The notes beneath the pieces were generated by a model. The model had not been told where the DNA came from, did not search any database, and worked only from the letters and a program-made list of their open reading frames with translations. Below, one piece after another: positions 8,230 to 15,672 of a stretch of DNA of 36,888 nucleotides; position 1 is the first letter of the stretch; each line of letters opens with the position of its first letter. Source of the stretch: Micromonospora sp. ALFpr18c (GTDB lineage: Bacteria; Actinomycetota; Actinomycetes; Mycobacteriales; Micromonosporaceae); contig NZ_WBKR01000032.1 of assembly GCF_008868155.1 (NCBI RefSeq), positions 1-36,888 of the forward strand. Direction: 5' to 3'. The position numbers were made by a program, and so were the translations under genes.

Positions 8230-8988
8230 ATGAGTCCTTACATCACGGATCCGTCGGCGTGGCAGGAGAGCTGGGACCGCCAGCAGGAGGCGTTCATGCC
8301 GGACCGGGACCACCGCCTCACCGCCATGCTCGACGCGGTCGACGCGGTCCTCGACGGCCGGCCGCCGCGCCTGCTCGACCTGGCCGGCGGCACCGGCACC
8401 ATCACCCTGCGGGCGCTGGCCCGCTTCCCCGGCGCCGAGGTGACCCTGGTCGACCTCGACCCGGCGCTGCTCGCCATCGTCGGCGCCTCCCTCGCCGACC
8501 GGGCCACGATCGTCACCGCCGACCTCGGCACCCCCGACTGGCGCTCCGCGCTCCCCCACCGCGAGTACGACGCCGTGCTCACCGCCACCGCCCTGCACTG
8601 GCTGCCCGCCGACCGGCTCGGCCAGCTCTACGCCGAGCTGCGCGACGTGCTGCGACCGGGCGGAATCCTCGTCAATGCCGACCACATGCCCGACGACACC
8701 CTGCCGGAGCTGACCAAACGACTGACGGACCGGGCGCGCGACCGGCGCAACGCCCGGTACGCGGCCGGCTCGGTGCTGTCCTGGTCGGACTGGTGGGCGC
8801 GGGCCGCCGCCGATCCGGAGCTCGCACCGCTGGTCGCCCAGCGGCAGGCCATCTACCCGAGCGGGCACAGCCCGGATTTCAACCCGCCGGCCTCCTGGCA
8901 CCTGGCCGCGCTCACCGCCGCCGGGTTCGGCGAGGTCGGCACGGTGTGGCGGGGCGGCCCGGACGCGGCCGTCGCGGCAGTACGCTAA
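8230..8988 (+). CDS. class I SAM-dependent methyltransferase
   Basis: A 252-residue protein with a Rossmann methyltransferase core: motif I LLDLAGGTGTITLRAL (about 38-53), acidic loop VTLVDLDPALL, motif II/III ADLGTPDW and YDAVLTATALHWL, and the post-core RPGGILVNADHM. The C-terminal third is helical, with a likely substrate-binding insertion (YPSGHSPDFNPPASWHL). The substrate is unknown; small-molecule methyltransferases of this type act on natural products or lipids. The frame is open from 8170, but that start would overlap the promoter and palindrome, so ATG 8230 (MSPYITDPSAWQ) is preferred. The fluC pair starts six bases after its stop and may be cotranscribed. Confidence 0.85.
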   Translation: MSPYITDPSAWQESWDRQQEAFMPDRDHRLTAMLDAVDAVLDGRPPRLLDLAGGTGTITLRALARFPGAEVTLVDLDPALLAIVGASLADRATIVTADLGTPDWRSALPHREYDAVLTATALHWLPADRLGQLYAELRDVLRPGGILVNADHMPDDTLPELTKRLTDRARDRRNARYAAGSVLSWSDWWARAAADPELAPLVAQRQAIYPSGHSPDFNPPASWHLAALTAAGFGEVGTVWRGGPDAAVAAVR

Positions 8989-8994
8989 GGACCC

Positions 8995-9471
8995 GTGTCA
9001 GAGCCGCCGGACCAGCGCACCGATCCCGACGTCGATCTCCGCGTCCCCGCCGACCGGAGTGAGCTGACCGCGCACCCCGCGACGATTCTCGCCACGATCG
9101 CGGCCGGCGGGGTGCTCGGTGCGCTGGCCCGAGCCGGCCTGCAGCACGCCGCCCCGCACCCGCCGACCGGCTTCGGCTGGGCGACGTTCGGCGTCAACGT
9201 GTCCGGCTGCCTGCTGATCGGCGTGCTGATGGCGGTGCTCGGGCACCTCGGCGGCGGGCACCCCCTGGCCCGCCCGTTCCTCGGGGTCGGTGTGCTCGGC
9301 GGGTTCACCACGTTCTCCACCTACGCGGTGGACGTCCAGCAGGCCCTCGTCGAGGGCGCACCGGGCACCGCGCTGGCGTATCTCGCCGCGACGGTGCTCG
9401 GTGCGCTCGTCGCGGTCGGGCTGGGCGACGCCGTCACGGCAGGACTGCTGCGGCCGAGGGCCGCCCGATGA
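8995..9471 (+). CDS. crcB: fluoride ion channel subunit FluC/CrcB, first copy
   Basis: A 158-residue small membrane protein with four hydrophobic segments after a 30-residue polar N-terminus that is longer than usual. Fluc signatures are present: GGVLGALARAG in segment 1, FGVNVSGCLLIGVL in segment 2 with the pore Asn, and GGFTTFSTYA in segment 3, containing the backbone Na+-site break and the Phe-box residues. Fluc channels export cytoplasmic fluoride as antiparallel dimers. It starts at GTG 8995, six bases after the methyltransferase stop, and overlaps the second copy by four bases. No fluoride riboswitch was recognised upstream. Confidence 0.92.
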   Translation: MSEPPDQRTDPDVDLRVPADRSELTAHPATILATIAAGGVLGALARAGLQHAAPHPPTGFGWATFGVNVSGCLLIGVLMAVLGHLGGGHPLARPFLGVGVLGGFTTFSTYAVDVQQALVEGAPGTALAYLAATVLGALVAVGLGDAVTAGLLRPRAAR

Positions 9472-9830
9472 CCGTGTTGCTCATCGCCCTGGGCGCGGCC
9501 GTCGGCGCGCCACTGCGCTACCTGACCGACCGGGCCGTGCAGTCCCGGCACGACTCCGCGTTTCCCTGGGGCACGCTGACCGTCAACGTGATCGGGTCGT
9601 TGCTGCTCGGCGCCCTCGTCGGGTCGCCGGCCGGCCCGGCGGTGACCGCGCTGGTCGGCACCGGGTTCTGCGGCGCGCTGACCACCTACTCCACGTTCAG
9701 CTACGAGACGCTGCGGTTGACCCGGGGCGGTCACCGTCTGCTCGCCCTGGCCAACGTGCTCGGCAGCATCGCCGCCGGGCTCGCCGCCGCCTCCGTCGGA
9801 TACGCCCTGGGCCGCGCTCTGACCGGCTGA
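9468..9830 (+). CDS. crcB: fluoride ion channel subunit FluC/CrcB, second copy
   Basis: A 120-residue protein with four membrane segments and the same family motifs as the preceding gene: LGAAVGAPLRYLTDR, TVNVIGSLLLGALVG with the pore Asn, and GFCGALTTYSTFSYE. Its ATG overlaps the first copy's stop in an ATGA, implying translational coupling. Tandem, divergent fluC copies in Gram-positive bacteria usually form heterodimers with opposite orientation, so both genes are probably needed for one functional channel. The stop is followed at once by the PadR operator palindrome, leaving no room for a separate terminator. Confidence 0.92.
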   Translation: MTVLLIALGAAVGAPLRYLTDRAVQSRHDSAFPWGTLTVNVIGSLLLGALVGSPAGPAVTALVGTGFCGALTTYSTFSYETLRLTRGGHRLLALANVLGSIAAGLAAASVGYALGRALTG

Positions 9831-9832
9831 CC

Positions 9833-9869
9833 ACACCGAGGGTATATACGCGAGGTATACCCTCGGTGT
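9833..9869. promoter_or_regulatory. 37-bp palindromic operator of the padR-ABC operon
   Basis: ACACCGAGGGTATA at 9833-9846 is perfectly complementary to TATACCCTCGGTGT at 9856-9869 across a nine-base spacer. A TAGTCT -10 element follows at 9869-9874, overlapping the right arm by one base, so the palindrome covers the -35 to -10 interval. Long dyads with ATA/TAT cores over the promoter are typical of autoregulating PadR repressors. Confidence 0.8.
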
Positions 9870-9874
9870 AGTCT
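9869..9874 (+). promoter_or_regulatory. -10 element (TAGTCT), probable leaderless start of padR
   Basis: TAGTCT matches TANNNT and ends six bases before the ATG at 9881, the spacing expected if transcription starts at or next to the initiator A. No Shine-Dalgarno sequence precedes the ATG. Confidence 0.5.
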
Positions 9875-9880
9875 CCCCTC

Positions 9881-10405
9881 ATGAGCGTCCCACTGACCCT
9901 TCTCGGCCTCCTCGAACGCGAGCCCAGCCACGGGTACGACCTGAAGCGCGACTACGACGCCTTCTTCGGCCGGGGCAAGCCGCTGCCGTTCGGCCAGGTC
10001 TACTCCACCCTCAGCCGGCTGGCCCGCGACGGCAAGGTGGTGATCAGCGACGTCGCCCCCGGGTCCGGCCCCGACCGCAAGCGCTACATCATCACCGACG
10101 TCGGCGCGACCGAGGTCGAGCAGTGGCTGACCCAGCCGGTCGATCCCGAGCCGCACCTGCAGACGGTGCTCTTCGCGAAGGTCGTGCTCGCGCTGATGCT
10201 GGACCGGCCGGCCGCCGAGTACCTCGACACCCAGCGCAGCGCGCACCTGCGGCGGATGCGTGAGCTGACCGAGATCAAGCGCGCCGGCAGCCTGGTCGAC
10301 GCGCTGCTCGCCGACCACGGGCTGTACCACCTGGAGGCGGACCTCCGGTGGATCGAGATGACCGGCGCCCGACTGGACGCCCTGCGCAAGGAGGTGCGGC
10401 CATGA
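9881..10405 (+). CDS. PadR family transcriptional regulator
   Basis: A 174-residue regulator with an N-terminal PadR winged helix (LTLLGLLEREPSHGYDLKRD at 5-24, then FGQVYSTLSRLARDGKV and the wing GPDRKRYIITDVG) and a C-terminal helical dimerisation domain rich in Arg/Glu (RSAHLRRMRELTEIK). PadR proteins repress adjacent export systems until a drug-like ligand binds. The gene overlaps the ABC ATPase gene by four bases, and the 37-bp palindrome lies directly upstream, so autorepression of a padR-ATPase-permease operon is the natural reading. The inducer is unknown. Confidence 0.92.
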   Translation: MSVPLTLLGLLEREPSHGYDLKRDYDAFFGRGKPLPFGQVYSTLSRLARDGKVVISDVAPGSGPDRKRYIITDVGATEVEQWLTQPVDPEPHLQTVLFAKVVLALMLDRPAAEYLDTQRSAHLRRMRELTEIKRAGSLVDALLADHGLYHLEADLRWIEMTGARLDALRKEVRP

Positions 10406-11082
10406 GCGTCGTGATCGAGGCACGCGACGTGACGTTCGCCTTCGGCCAGACCGCCGCGCTGCGCGGCGCCAGCGTCGCCGTGGACGCGGGCGAGATCCTC
10501 GCCGTCATGGGCCCCAGCGGCTCGGGCAAGTCCACCCTGCTGCACTGCCTGGCCGGCATCCTGGTGCCCGACTCCGGCGAGATCCTCTTCGACGGGGTCC
10601 GGGTCGACGCCATGACCGAGACCCAGCGCAGCAGCCTTCGCCGGGACCGCTTCGGTTTCGTGTTCCAGTTCGGCCAGCTGGTCCCCGAGCTCACCGCGGT
10701 GGAGAACGTCGCCCTGCCGCTGCTGCTCAGCGGCGTACACCGCAAGCAGGCGCTGCCGAAGGCGAGTGCCTGGTTCGCGCGCCTCGGCCTGGACGGTCTG
10801 GAGCAGCGGCGCTCGGGTGAGCTGTCCGGCGGGCAGGCGCAGCGCGTCGCCCTGGCCCGCGGGCTGGTCGCCGAGCCGCAGGTGCTCTTCGCCGACGAGC
10901 CGACCGGCGCACTCGACTCGCTCACCGGCGAGCAGGTGATGGACCTGCTGGTCAGCGCCGCCCGCGAGCAGGGCACCACGGTCATCCTGGTCACCCACGA
11001 ACCCCGGATCGCGGCGTACGCCGACCGTGAGGTCATGGTCCGCGACGGGCGCGTCAACGCGCCGGACCGGATCGCCTCGTGA
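10402..11082 (+). CDS. ABC transporter ATP-binding protein, MacB/LolD type
   Basis: A 226-residue nucleotide-binding subunit with Walker A GPSGSGKST (37-45), the Q-loop at about 89-92 (FQFGQLVPELT), signature LSGGQ (141-145), Walker B VLFADE (161-166) followed by PTGALDS, and H-loop His199. The pattern FQFGQLVPELTAVENV is characteristic of the MacB/LolD/FtsE class, whose partners are FtsX-like permeases, as is the next gene. The ATG at 10402 overlaps the padR stop, with AAGGAGG at 10388-10394. In the membrane complex it drives mechanotransmission rather than conventional substrate passage. Confidence 0.93.
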   Translation: MSVVIEARDVTFAFGQTAALRGASVAVDAGEILAVMGPSGSGKSTLLHCLAGILVPDSGEILFDGVRVDAMTETQRSSLRRDRFGFVFQFGQLVPELTAVENVALPLLLSGVHRKQALPKASAWFARLGLDGLEQRRSGELSGGQAQRVALARGLVAEPQVLFADEPTGALDSLTGEQVMDLLVSAAREQGTTVILVTHEPRIAAYADREVMVRDGRVNAPDRIAS

Positions 11083-13232
11083 TCCGCTTCGGGCTCCGCC
11101 TCGCCGTGGCCGGCGGCCGCGAGGCGCTCACCCGCCTGCTCGTCATCGCCGCCGCCGTCGCCGTCGGCAGTGGACTGCTGCTGACCACTCTGGCCGGGGT
11201 CAACGCGGTCAACGCCCAGCTCACCCGGTACGCGTCGATGTATCCGAACGCCTCCGCCGGCGACGCCGACCCGCTGTGGTGGTCGACCCGGCAGGACTAC
11301 TTCCAGGGCAAGCAGATCATCCGGATCGACGTCGCCGCGACCGGGCCGACCGCGCCCACCCCGGTCGGCGTCCCGGCAACTCCGGGGCCGGGCGAGTACT
11401 ACGCCTCGCCCGCGTTGCGGGCACTGCTGGCCGCCCAACCGGCCGACCAACTGGGCGACCGCTACCCGGGGCGTGACCTGGGCACCGTCGGGCCGGCCGC
11501 GCTGACCTCGCCGGACACCCTGCTCGTCGTCGCGGGCGGCACCCCCGACGAGGTCGCCAAACTGCCGGCTGCGAAACAGGTCACCAGCGTCGGCGACACC
11601 CCCGCCATCCCGGAGACGACGGTCAACCTCATCCTGGGTGTGATCGCCGGCGGGCTTCTGTTTCCTGTCTTGATCTTCATCGGCACGGCCACGCGGCTCA
11701 GCGCGGCCCGCCGGGAGCAGCGCTTCGCCGCGATGCGCCTGGTCGGCGCGACACCGAGGCAGATCTCCCTGGTCGCCGCCGTGGAGGCGGCCGCCGCCGC
11801 CGTCGCCGGCACCGCCGTCGGCTTCGGACTGTTCTATGCCTTCCGCGACCCCCTGGCGGGGATCCCGTTCACCGGCATGCCGTTCTTTCCCAGCGACATG
11901 TCACTGGGCGTGCTGGATGCCCTGCTGGTGGCGCTGGGCGTCCCGGTCGGCGCGGCGGTGGCGGCCCAGGTTTCCCTGCGCCGCGTCCGGATCTCGCCGC
12001 TGGGCGTCACCCGCCGCGTCACCCCCCGGGCACCGCGCGCGTACCGGCTGATCCCGGCCCTGCTCGGTCTCGCCGTGCTGTTCTTCGCCATCGGCTTCAA
12101 GCCGGAAGCGTCCGACGGCCAGACCGCGATCTTCCTGCCCGCCCTGCTGCTCATCATGGCCGGCCTGGTCTTCGCCGGTCCGTGGTTGACGATGGTCGGT
12201 GCCCGGATCCTGGCCCGGTACGCCAATCGACCCGCCGCGCTCATCGCCGCGCGACGCCTCGCCGACAACCCGAAGGCCGGCTTCCGGGCCATCAGCGGCA
12301 TCATGCTCGCGCTCTTCGTGACGAGCGTGGCCGTCGGCGTGATCACCACGATCGTCACGAACCGCGGCCCGGCCCCCACCGGCTCGACCGACGCGGGCAC
12401 CGTGACCACGGTCTTCGACGAGAAGACGCCGTCGGTGCCCGACACGCTCTTCACCGAGCTGCGCGCGATCACCGGGGTGCGCTCCGCGACCGCCATCCGC
12501 GAGAACCCGGAGGTGACCACCGCGGGCGAGGCCGGGGTGATCGCGTGCACCGACCTCCCCAGCGCCTACGGCCGGTGCGCCGAGGGCGCGAGCGTCATCG
12601 AGGTGCCGATGGGCCTCAGCCGCTGGCGGGAGTCCGCGTCACCCGCGACGGTCTGGCCCGCCGCCCCGCTCACCCTCGACGATCTCCAGCGGCTGCCGGT
12701 GGTGTCGATCGTCGTCGGCACGGACGGGTCCGCCTCCGCCGTCGAGCGCGTCCGCACCGTGCTGGAGATCGCCTACCCGACCTTCTGGGTGGGGCCGAAC
12801 GTGCCCGGTGACTTCGAGTCGGACTTCGCCGACACGCTGCGCGGCTGGGAACAACTGGCCAACGTCGTCATCATCGCCAGCCTCGCGCTCGGCGGGTGCA
12901 GCCTCGCGGTCAGCGTCATCGGCGGCCTCACCGAACGCCGGCGCCCATTCAGCCTGCTGCGCCTCAGCGGCGCGCCGGTACGGGTGCTGCGCCGGGTGGT
13001 CGCGCTGGAGAGCGCCATACCGATGCTCGCCGTCGCCGCGGTCGCCATCGGGATGGGCCTGCTCGCCGCGCACCTGTTTCTGCGGGCACAGATGGACTAC
13101 CGGCTCATCGCACCGGAGCCGCGCTTCTACGTGATCGTCGTCGTCGGGTTGGTCACCTGCCTCGGCGTCATCGCCTCCACCCTGCCGCTGCTGGAACGCA
13201 TCACCGGGCCGGAGACCGCCCGCAGCGAGTAG
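11079..13232 (+). CDS. FtsX-like ABC transporter permease
   Basis: A 717-residue membrane protein starting at GTG 11079, four bases inside the ATPase gene. One N-terminal membrane segment (about 13-35) precedes an extracytoplasmic region. The first FtsX core has three segments from about 185 to 300 (NLILGVIAGGLLFPVLIFIGTA; RREQRFAAMRLVGATPRQISL), then come central segments at about 325-370, a second extracytoplasmic domain, and a second FtsX core at the C-terminus (IIASLALGGCSLAVSVIGG; ERRRPFSLLRLSGAPVRVLRR). This duplicated layout matches actinobacterial antibiotic- or peptide-responsive exporters. It stops directly against the cobalamin operon's last codon on the other strand, with no gap. 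Confidence 0.9.
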   Translation: MIRFGLRLAVAGGREALTRLLVIAAAVAVGSGLLLTTLAGVNAVNAQLTRYASMYPNASAGDADPLWWSTRQDYFQGKQIIRIDVAATGPTAPTPVGVPATPGPGEYYASPALRALLAAQPADQLGDRYPGRDLGTVGPAALTSPDTLLVVAGGTPDEVAKLPAAKQVTSVGDTPAIPETTVNLILGVIAGGLLFPVLIFIGTATRLSAARREQRFAAMRLVGATPRQISLVAAVEAAAAAVAGTAVGFGLFYAFRDPLAGIPFTGMPFFPSDMSLGVLDALLVALGVPVGAAVAAQVSLRRVRISPLGVTRRVTPRAPRAYRLIPALLGLAVLFFAIGFKPEASDGQTAIFLPALLLIMAGLVFAGPWLTMVGARILARYANRPAALIAARRLADNPKAGFRAISGIMLALFVTSVAVGVITTIVTNRGPAPTGSTDAGTVTTVFDEKTPSVPDTLFTELRAITGVRSATAIRENPEVTTAGEAGVIACTDLPSAYGRCAEGASVIEVPMGLSRWRESASPATVWPAAPLTLDDLQRLPVVSIVVGTDGSASAVERVRTVLEIAYPTFWVGPNVPGDFESDFADTLRGWEQLANVVIIASLALGGCSLAVSVIGGLTERRRPFSLLRLSGAPVRVLRRVVALESAIPMLAVAAVAIGMGLLAAHLFLRAQMDYRLIAPEPRFYVIVVVGLVTCLGVIASTLPLLERITGPETARSE

Positions 13233-14885
13233 TCAGTTCGTCGGCCCGGTGCTCGTGAGGGCGGCCACCGGGCCGAGGACGAAGACGGCGGGCGGGCCGA
13301 TGCCCTCCCGGGCGGCGACCGCGCCGATCTCGTCCAGCCGGGCCGGCACCGACCGCTGGTGCGGCAGCCCGGCGTCCTGCACGGCGAGCACCGGGGTGTC
13401 CGGGGCGCGGCCATGCTCGATCAGCACGGTGGCGATCTTCGCGATGGTGTCGACGGCCATCAGCAGCACGACGGTGCCCCGGGCGCGGGCCAGCGCCGCC
13501 CAGTCGACCAGGGAGTCGGGGTGCCCGGGCGGTAGGTGCCCGGACACGATCGTGACGTCGTGCGCCACGCCCCGGTGGGTGACCGGAACGCCGGCGAGGG
13601 CCGGTGCGGCGATCGCGCTGCTTACCCCGGGGACCACGCTCACCGGCACGCCGGCCGCCCGGCAGGCCAGCACCTCCTCGTGGCCGCGCCCGAAGACGTA
13701 CGGGTCGCCGCCCTTGAGCCGCACCACCCGGCGACCGGCGCGGGCGTGTGCCACCAGGGCCGCGTTGATGGCGTCCTGCGACATCGACGGGCCACGGGGC
13801 ACCTTCGCGGCGTCGATCACCAGCACGTCGGGGCGCAGCCCGGCGAGCAGACCCTGCGGGGCGAGCCGGTCGACCACCACGACATCCGCCGCGTCGAGCA
13901 ACGCCTTCGCGCGTACCGTGATCAGGTCGTCGGGTCCGGGCCCGCCGCCGACCACCGCGACCGAACCGTGGTCGTGGTGATGGTCGTGCCCGTGGTGATG
14001 TTGATGGTGGTGGCCGCCGACCGGGTCGTCGGGGTGGTCGTGCGGGCGTTGCGGACGGCCCACCTTGTCGGCGAAGCCGGGCATCAGCACCCGGTACGCG
14101 CAGGTGTCGCAGTTCATCCGGATGTCCCCGCCCAGCGCCTCGGCGTAGCGTTCGAGGACGAGGTCGGCGAGGGCGTCGCAGTCACCGATCACCTCGGCGA
14201 CGCGGACGTCCAGGTCGGGGTGCGCGGCGGCGAACTGCGCCGACTGCGCGACGATGCGGTCGGGCAGCACCCCGGCGAACAGGAAGTACGGCGCCACCAC
14301 GATCCGCCGCGCGCCGAGGCGGCGCAGCCGCTCCAGCACCGCCGGCACCGACGGCTGGGCCAGGGAGATGAACCCCGGTTCGACACCGGCGTAGCCGCGC
14401 CCCTCCCAGAGCAGTCGGGCCACCTTGGCGACCTCGGCGTTGGCGTCCGGGTCGGTGGACCCCCGCCCGATCAACGCGACCCACGTGCCGGCCCGCTCCG
14501 CGGTGTCGGTGTGGTCCGCACCGGCCAGTGCGGCGTCGATGCGCTGTTCCAGGGCGTCGTGCAGCAGTGGGTGGGGGCCGAGCGGGCGGCCGTAACGGTA
14601 GGTCAGCCCGGGGTGGCGCTGCTGTTCGCGGCCCATGGCGGCGGGGATGTCGCCCTTGCCGTGCCCGGCGGCGGTGAGCACCAGCGGCAGCGCCACGACT
14701 GCCCGGTGCCCGCGGGCGACGAGGGCGCCGACCGCGTCGGTGAGCGGCGGCCGGGACAGCTCGATGAAGCCGCCCTCGACGTCGGCGACGTCGCCGCGCC
14801 GGCGGACCCGCTCGACGAGCGCGGCGAACTGGTCGACCCCGGCCGCGCTGCGCGTACCGTGCCCGACGATGACCAACCCGGTCAT
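13233..14885 (-). CDS. cobA: CbiX-type cobaltochelatase fused to uroporphyrinogen-III C-methyltransferase
   Basis: A 550-residue fusion. Residues 1-255 are a long-type CbiX chelatase with two halves (LVIVGHGTRSAAG with His9, TAAGHGKGDIPAAMG; second half GRGSTDPDANAEVAK, VVAPYFLFAGVLPDRI). MNCDTC at 257-262 is the MXCXXC motif that holds a [4Fe-4S] cluster in Bacillus CbiXL. Residues about 280-304 form a His/Asp-rich stretch (11 or more His), probably a metal reservoir. From about 307 a SUMT/CobA domain begins (VAVVGGGPGPDDLIT, RLKGGDPYVFGRGHEE, VPGVSSAIAAPALAGVPVTHRG). CobA makes precorrin-2 from uroporphyrinogen III; CbiX inserts Co2+ into sirohydrochlorin. The intervening dehydrogenase is not in the window. 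It overlaps cobH by four bases and is the last gene of the operon. Confidence 0.92.
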   Translation of the reverse strand: MTGLVIVGHGTRSAAGVDQFAALVERVRRRGDVADVEGGFIELSRPPLTDAVGALVARGHRAVVALPLVLTAAGHGKGDIPAAMGREQQRHPGLTYRYGRPLGPHPLLHDALEQRIDAALAGADHTDTAERAGTWVALIGRGSTDPDANAEVAKVARLLWEGRGYAGVEPGFISLAQPSVPAVLERLRRLGARRIVVAPYFLFAGVLPDRIVAQSAQFAAAHPDLDVRVAEVIGDCDALADLVLERYAEALGGDIRMNCDTCAYRVLMPGFADKVGRPQRPHDHPDDPVGGHHHQHHHGHDHHHDHGSVAVVGGGPGPDDLITVRAKALLDAADVVVVDRLAPQGLLAGLRPDVLVIDAAKVPRGPSMSQDAINAALVAHARAGRRVVRLKGGDPYVFGRGHEEVLACRAAGVPVSVVPGVSSAIAAPALAGVPVTHRGVAHDVTIVSGHLPPGHPDSLVDWAALARARGTVVLLMAVDTIAKIATVLIEHGRAPDTPVLAVQDAGLPHQRSVPARLDEIGAVAAREGIGPPAVFVLGPVAALTSTGPTN

Positions 14886-15478
14886 GGCTTCTCCTCGACG
14901 TAGAGCAGGGCGTTGAGGGCGGCGGCGGCGACCGCCGAGCCGCCCTTCTCCCCCACGTTGGACACGGCGGGCAGGCCGCTGGCCCGCAGCGCCGCCTTCG
15001 ACTCGGCGGCACCCACGAAACCGACCGGCAGGCCGACGACCAGCGCCGGCGCGGCGTCCAGGGTCAGCAGTTCGACGAGCGCGGTGGGCGCGCAGCCGAC
15101 CACCCAGACCGCGCCCGGCCCGACCCGGTCCAGCGCGATCCGCACGGCCGCCGCCGACCGGGTGATGCCGGCCGAGCGGCCCAGCTCGGCGGCGGCCGGC
15201 TCGGCGACCGGGCAGACCAGTTCCAGGCCGGCGCGGGTGATGCCGGCGGCGACCATCGCCACGTCCGTCACCACCGGCGCGCCCGCGCGCAGCGCGGCCA
15301 GCCCCGACTCCAGGGCGGCCTCGTCGCAGACCAGGTCGTCGACGTACGCGAGGTCGGCGCTGGCGTGCACGACCCGTTCGGTCACCGCGCGGCTCAGCGG
15401 CGGCAGGTCGGACAGGTCGACCCGCTCGCGCAGGATGCGATACGACTCCGCCTCGATCGGGTGCACCACCCGTCTCAT
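14882..15478 (-). CDS. cobH: precorrin-8X methylmutase
   Basis: A 198-residue enzyme of the CobH/CbiC family that shifts a methyl group from C11 to C12, giving (cobalt-)hydrogenobyrinate. The N-terminal HPIEAESYRILRERVDL, the catalytic His38 in RVVHASADLAYV, and the later SAGITRSAAAVRIAL, VVGCAPTALVELL and GLPVGFVGAAESK segments all match the family, and the length is normal. The ATG at 15478 overlaps the upstream ferredoxin stop and its own stop overlaps the cbiX-cobA start, both by four bases, so the three products are translationally coupled. Confidence 0.95.
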   Translation of the reverse strand: MRRVVHPIEAESYRILRERVDLSDLPPLSRAVTERVVHASADLAYVDDLVCDEAALESGLAALRAGAPVVTDVAMVAAGITRAGLELVCPVAEPAAAELGRSAGITRSAAAVRIALDRVGPGAVWVVGCAPTALVELLTLDAAPALVVGLPVGFVGAAESKAALRASGLPAVSNVGEKGGSAVAAAALNALLYVEEKP

Positions 15479-15672
15479 CGGGCTCCTTCCGACATGTCCG
15501 GGCCGGTGACGCGGATCGCGTCGACCGGGCAGATCTCCAGGCACTCCAGGCAGCCGGTGCAGCGGTCGGCGCGTACCGTCAGGCCGCCGGCGACCGGCCG
15601 GATCGCGTGGGTGGGGCAGGTGAGCAGGCAGGCGCCGCAGCCCTGGCAGGCGTCGATGGTCACGAACGCCAC
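15475..15672 (-). CDS. 2x[4Fe-4S] ferredoxin inside the cobalamin operon
   Basis: A 65-residue bacterial-type ferredoxin with two complete CxxCxxCxxxCP motifs (Cys 9, 12, 15, 19 and Cys 38, 41, 44, 48). GTG 15672 gives a 13-base overlap with the upstream cbiG-cobJ gene; GTG 15663, in a GTGA overlap with that gene's stop, is an equally good start and would shorten the protein by three residues. It lies between the ring-contraction methyltransferase and the methylmutase. Since no oxygen-dependent CobG is present, a role as electron carrier in an anaerobic-type ring contraction or in reductive cobalt chemistry is plausible but not shown. Stand-alone ferredoxins also serve unrelated reactions. 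Confidence 0.88.
   Translation of the reverse strand: MAFVTIDACQGCGACLLTCPTHAIRPVAGGLTVRADRCTGCLECLEICPVDAIRVTGPDMSEGAR

Noticed and set aside
8938..8994. Fluoride riboswitch before fluC
   Set aside because: The gene starts six bases after the methyltransferase stop, leaving no room, and no pseudoknot-like motif is seen.
13536..14903. 455-residue plus-strand open frame opposite cbiX-cobA
   Set aside because: Antisense shadow with repeated Val/Gly/His runs arising from the His-rich linker and GC bias.
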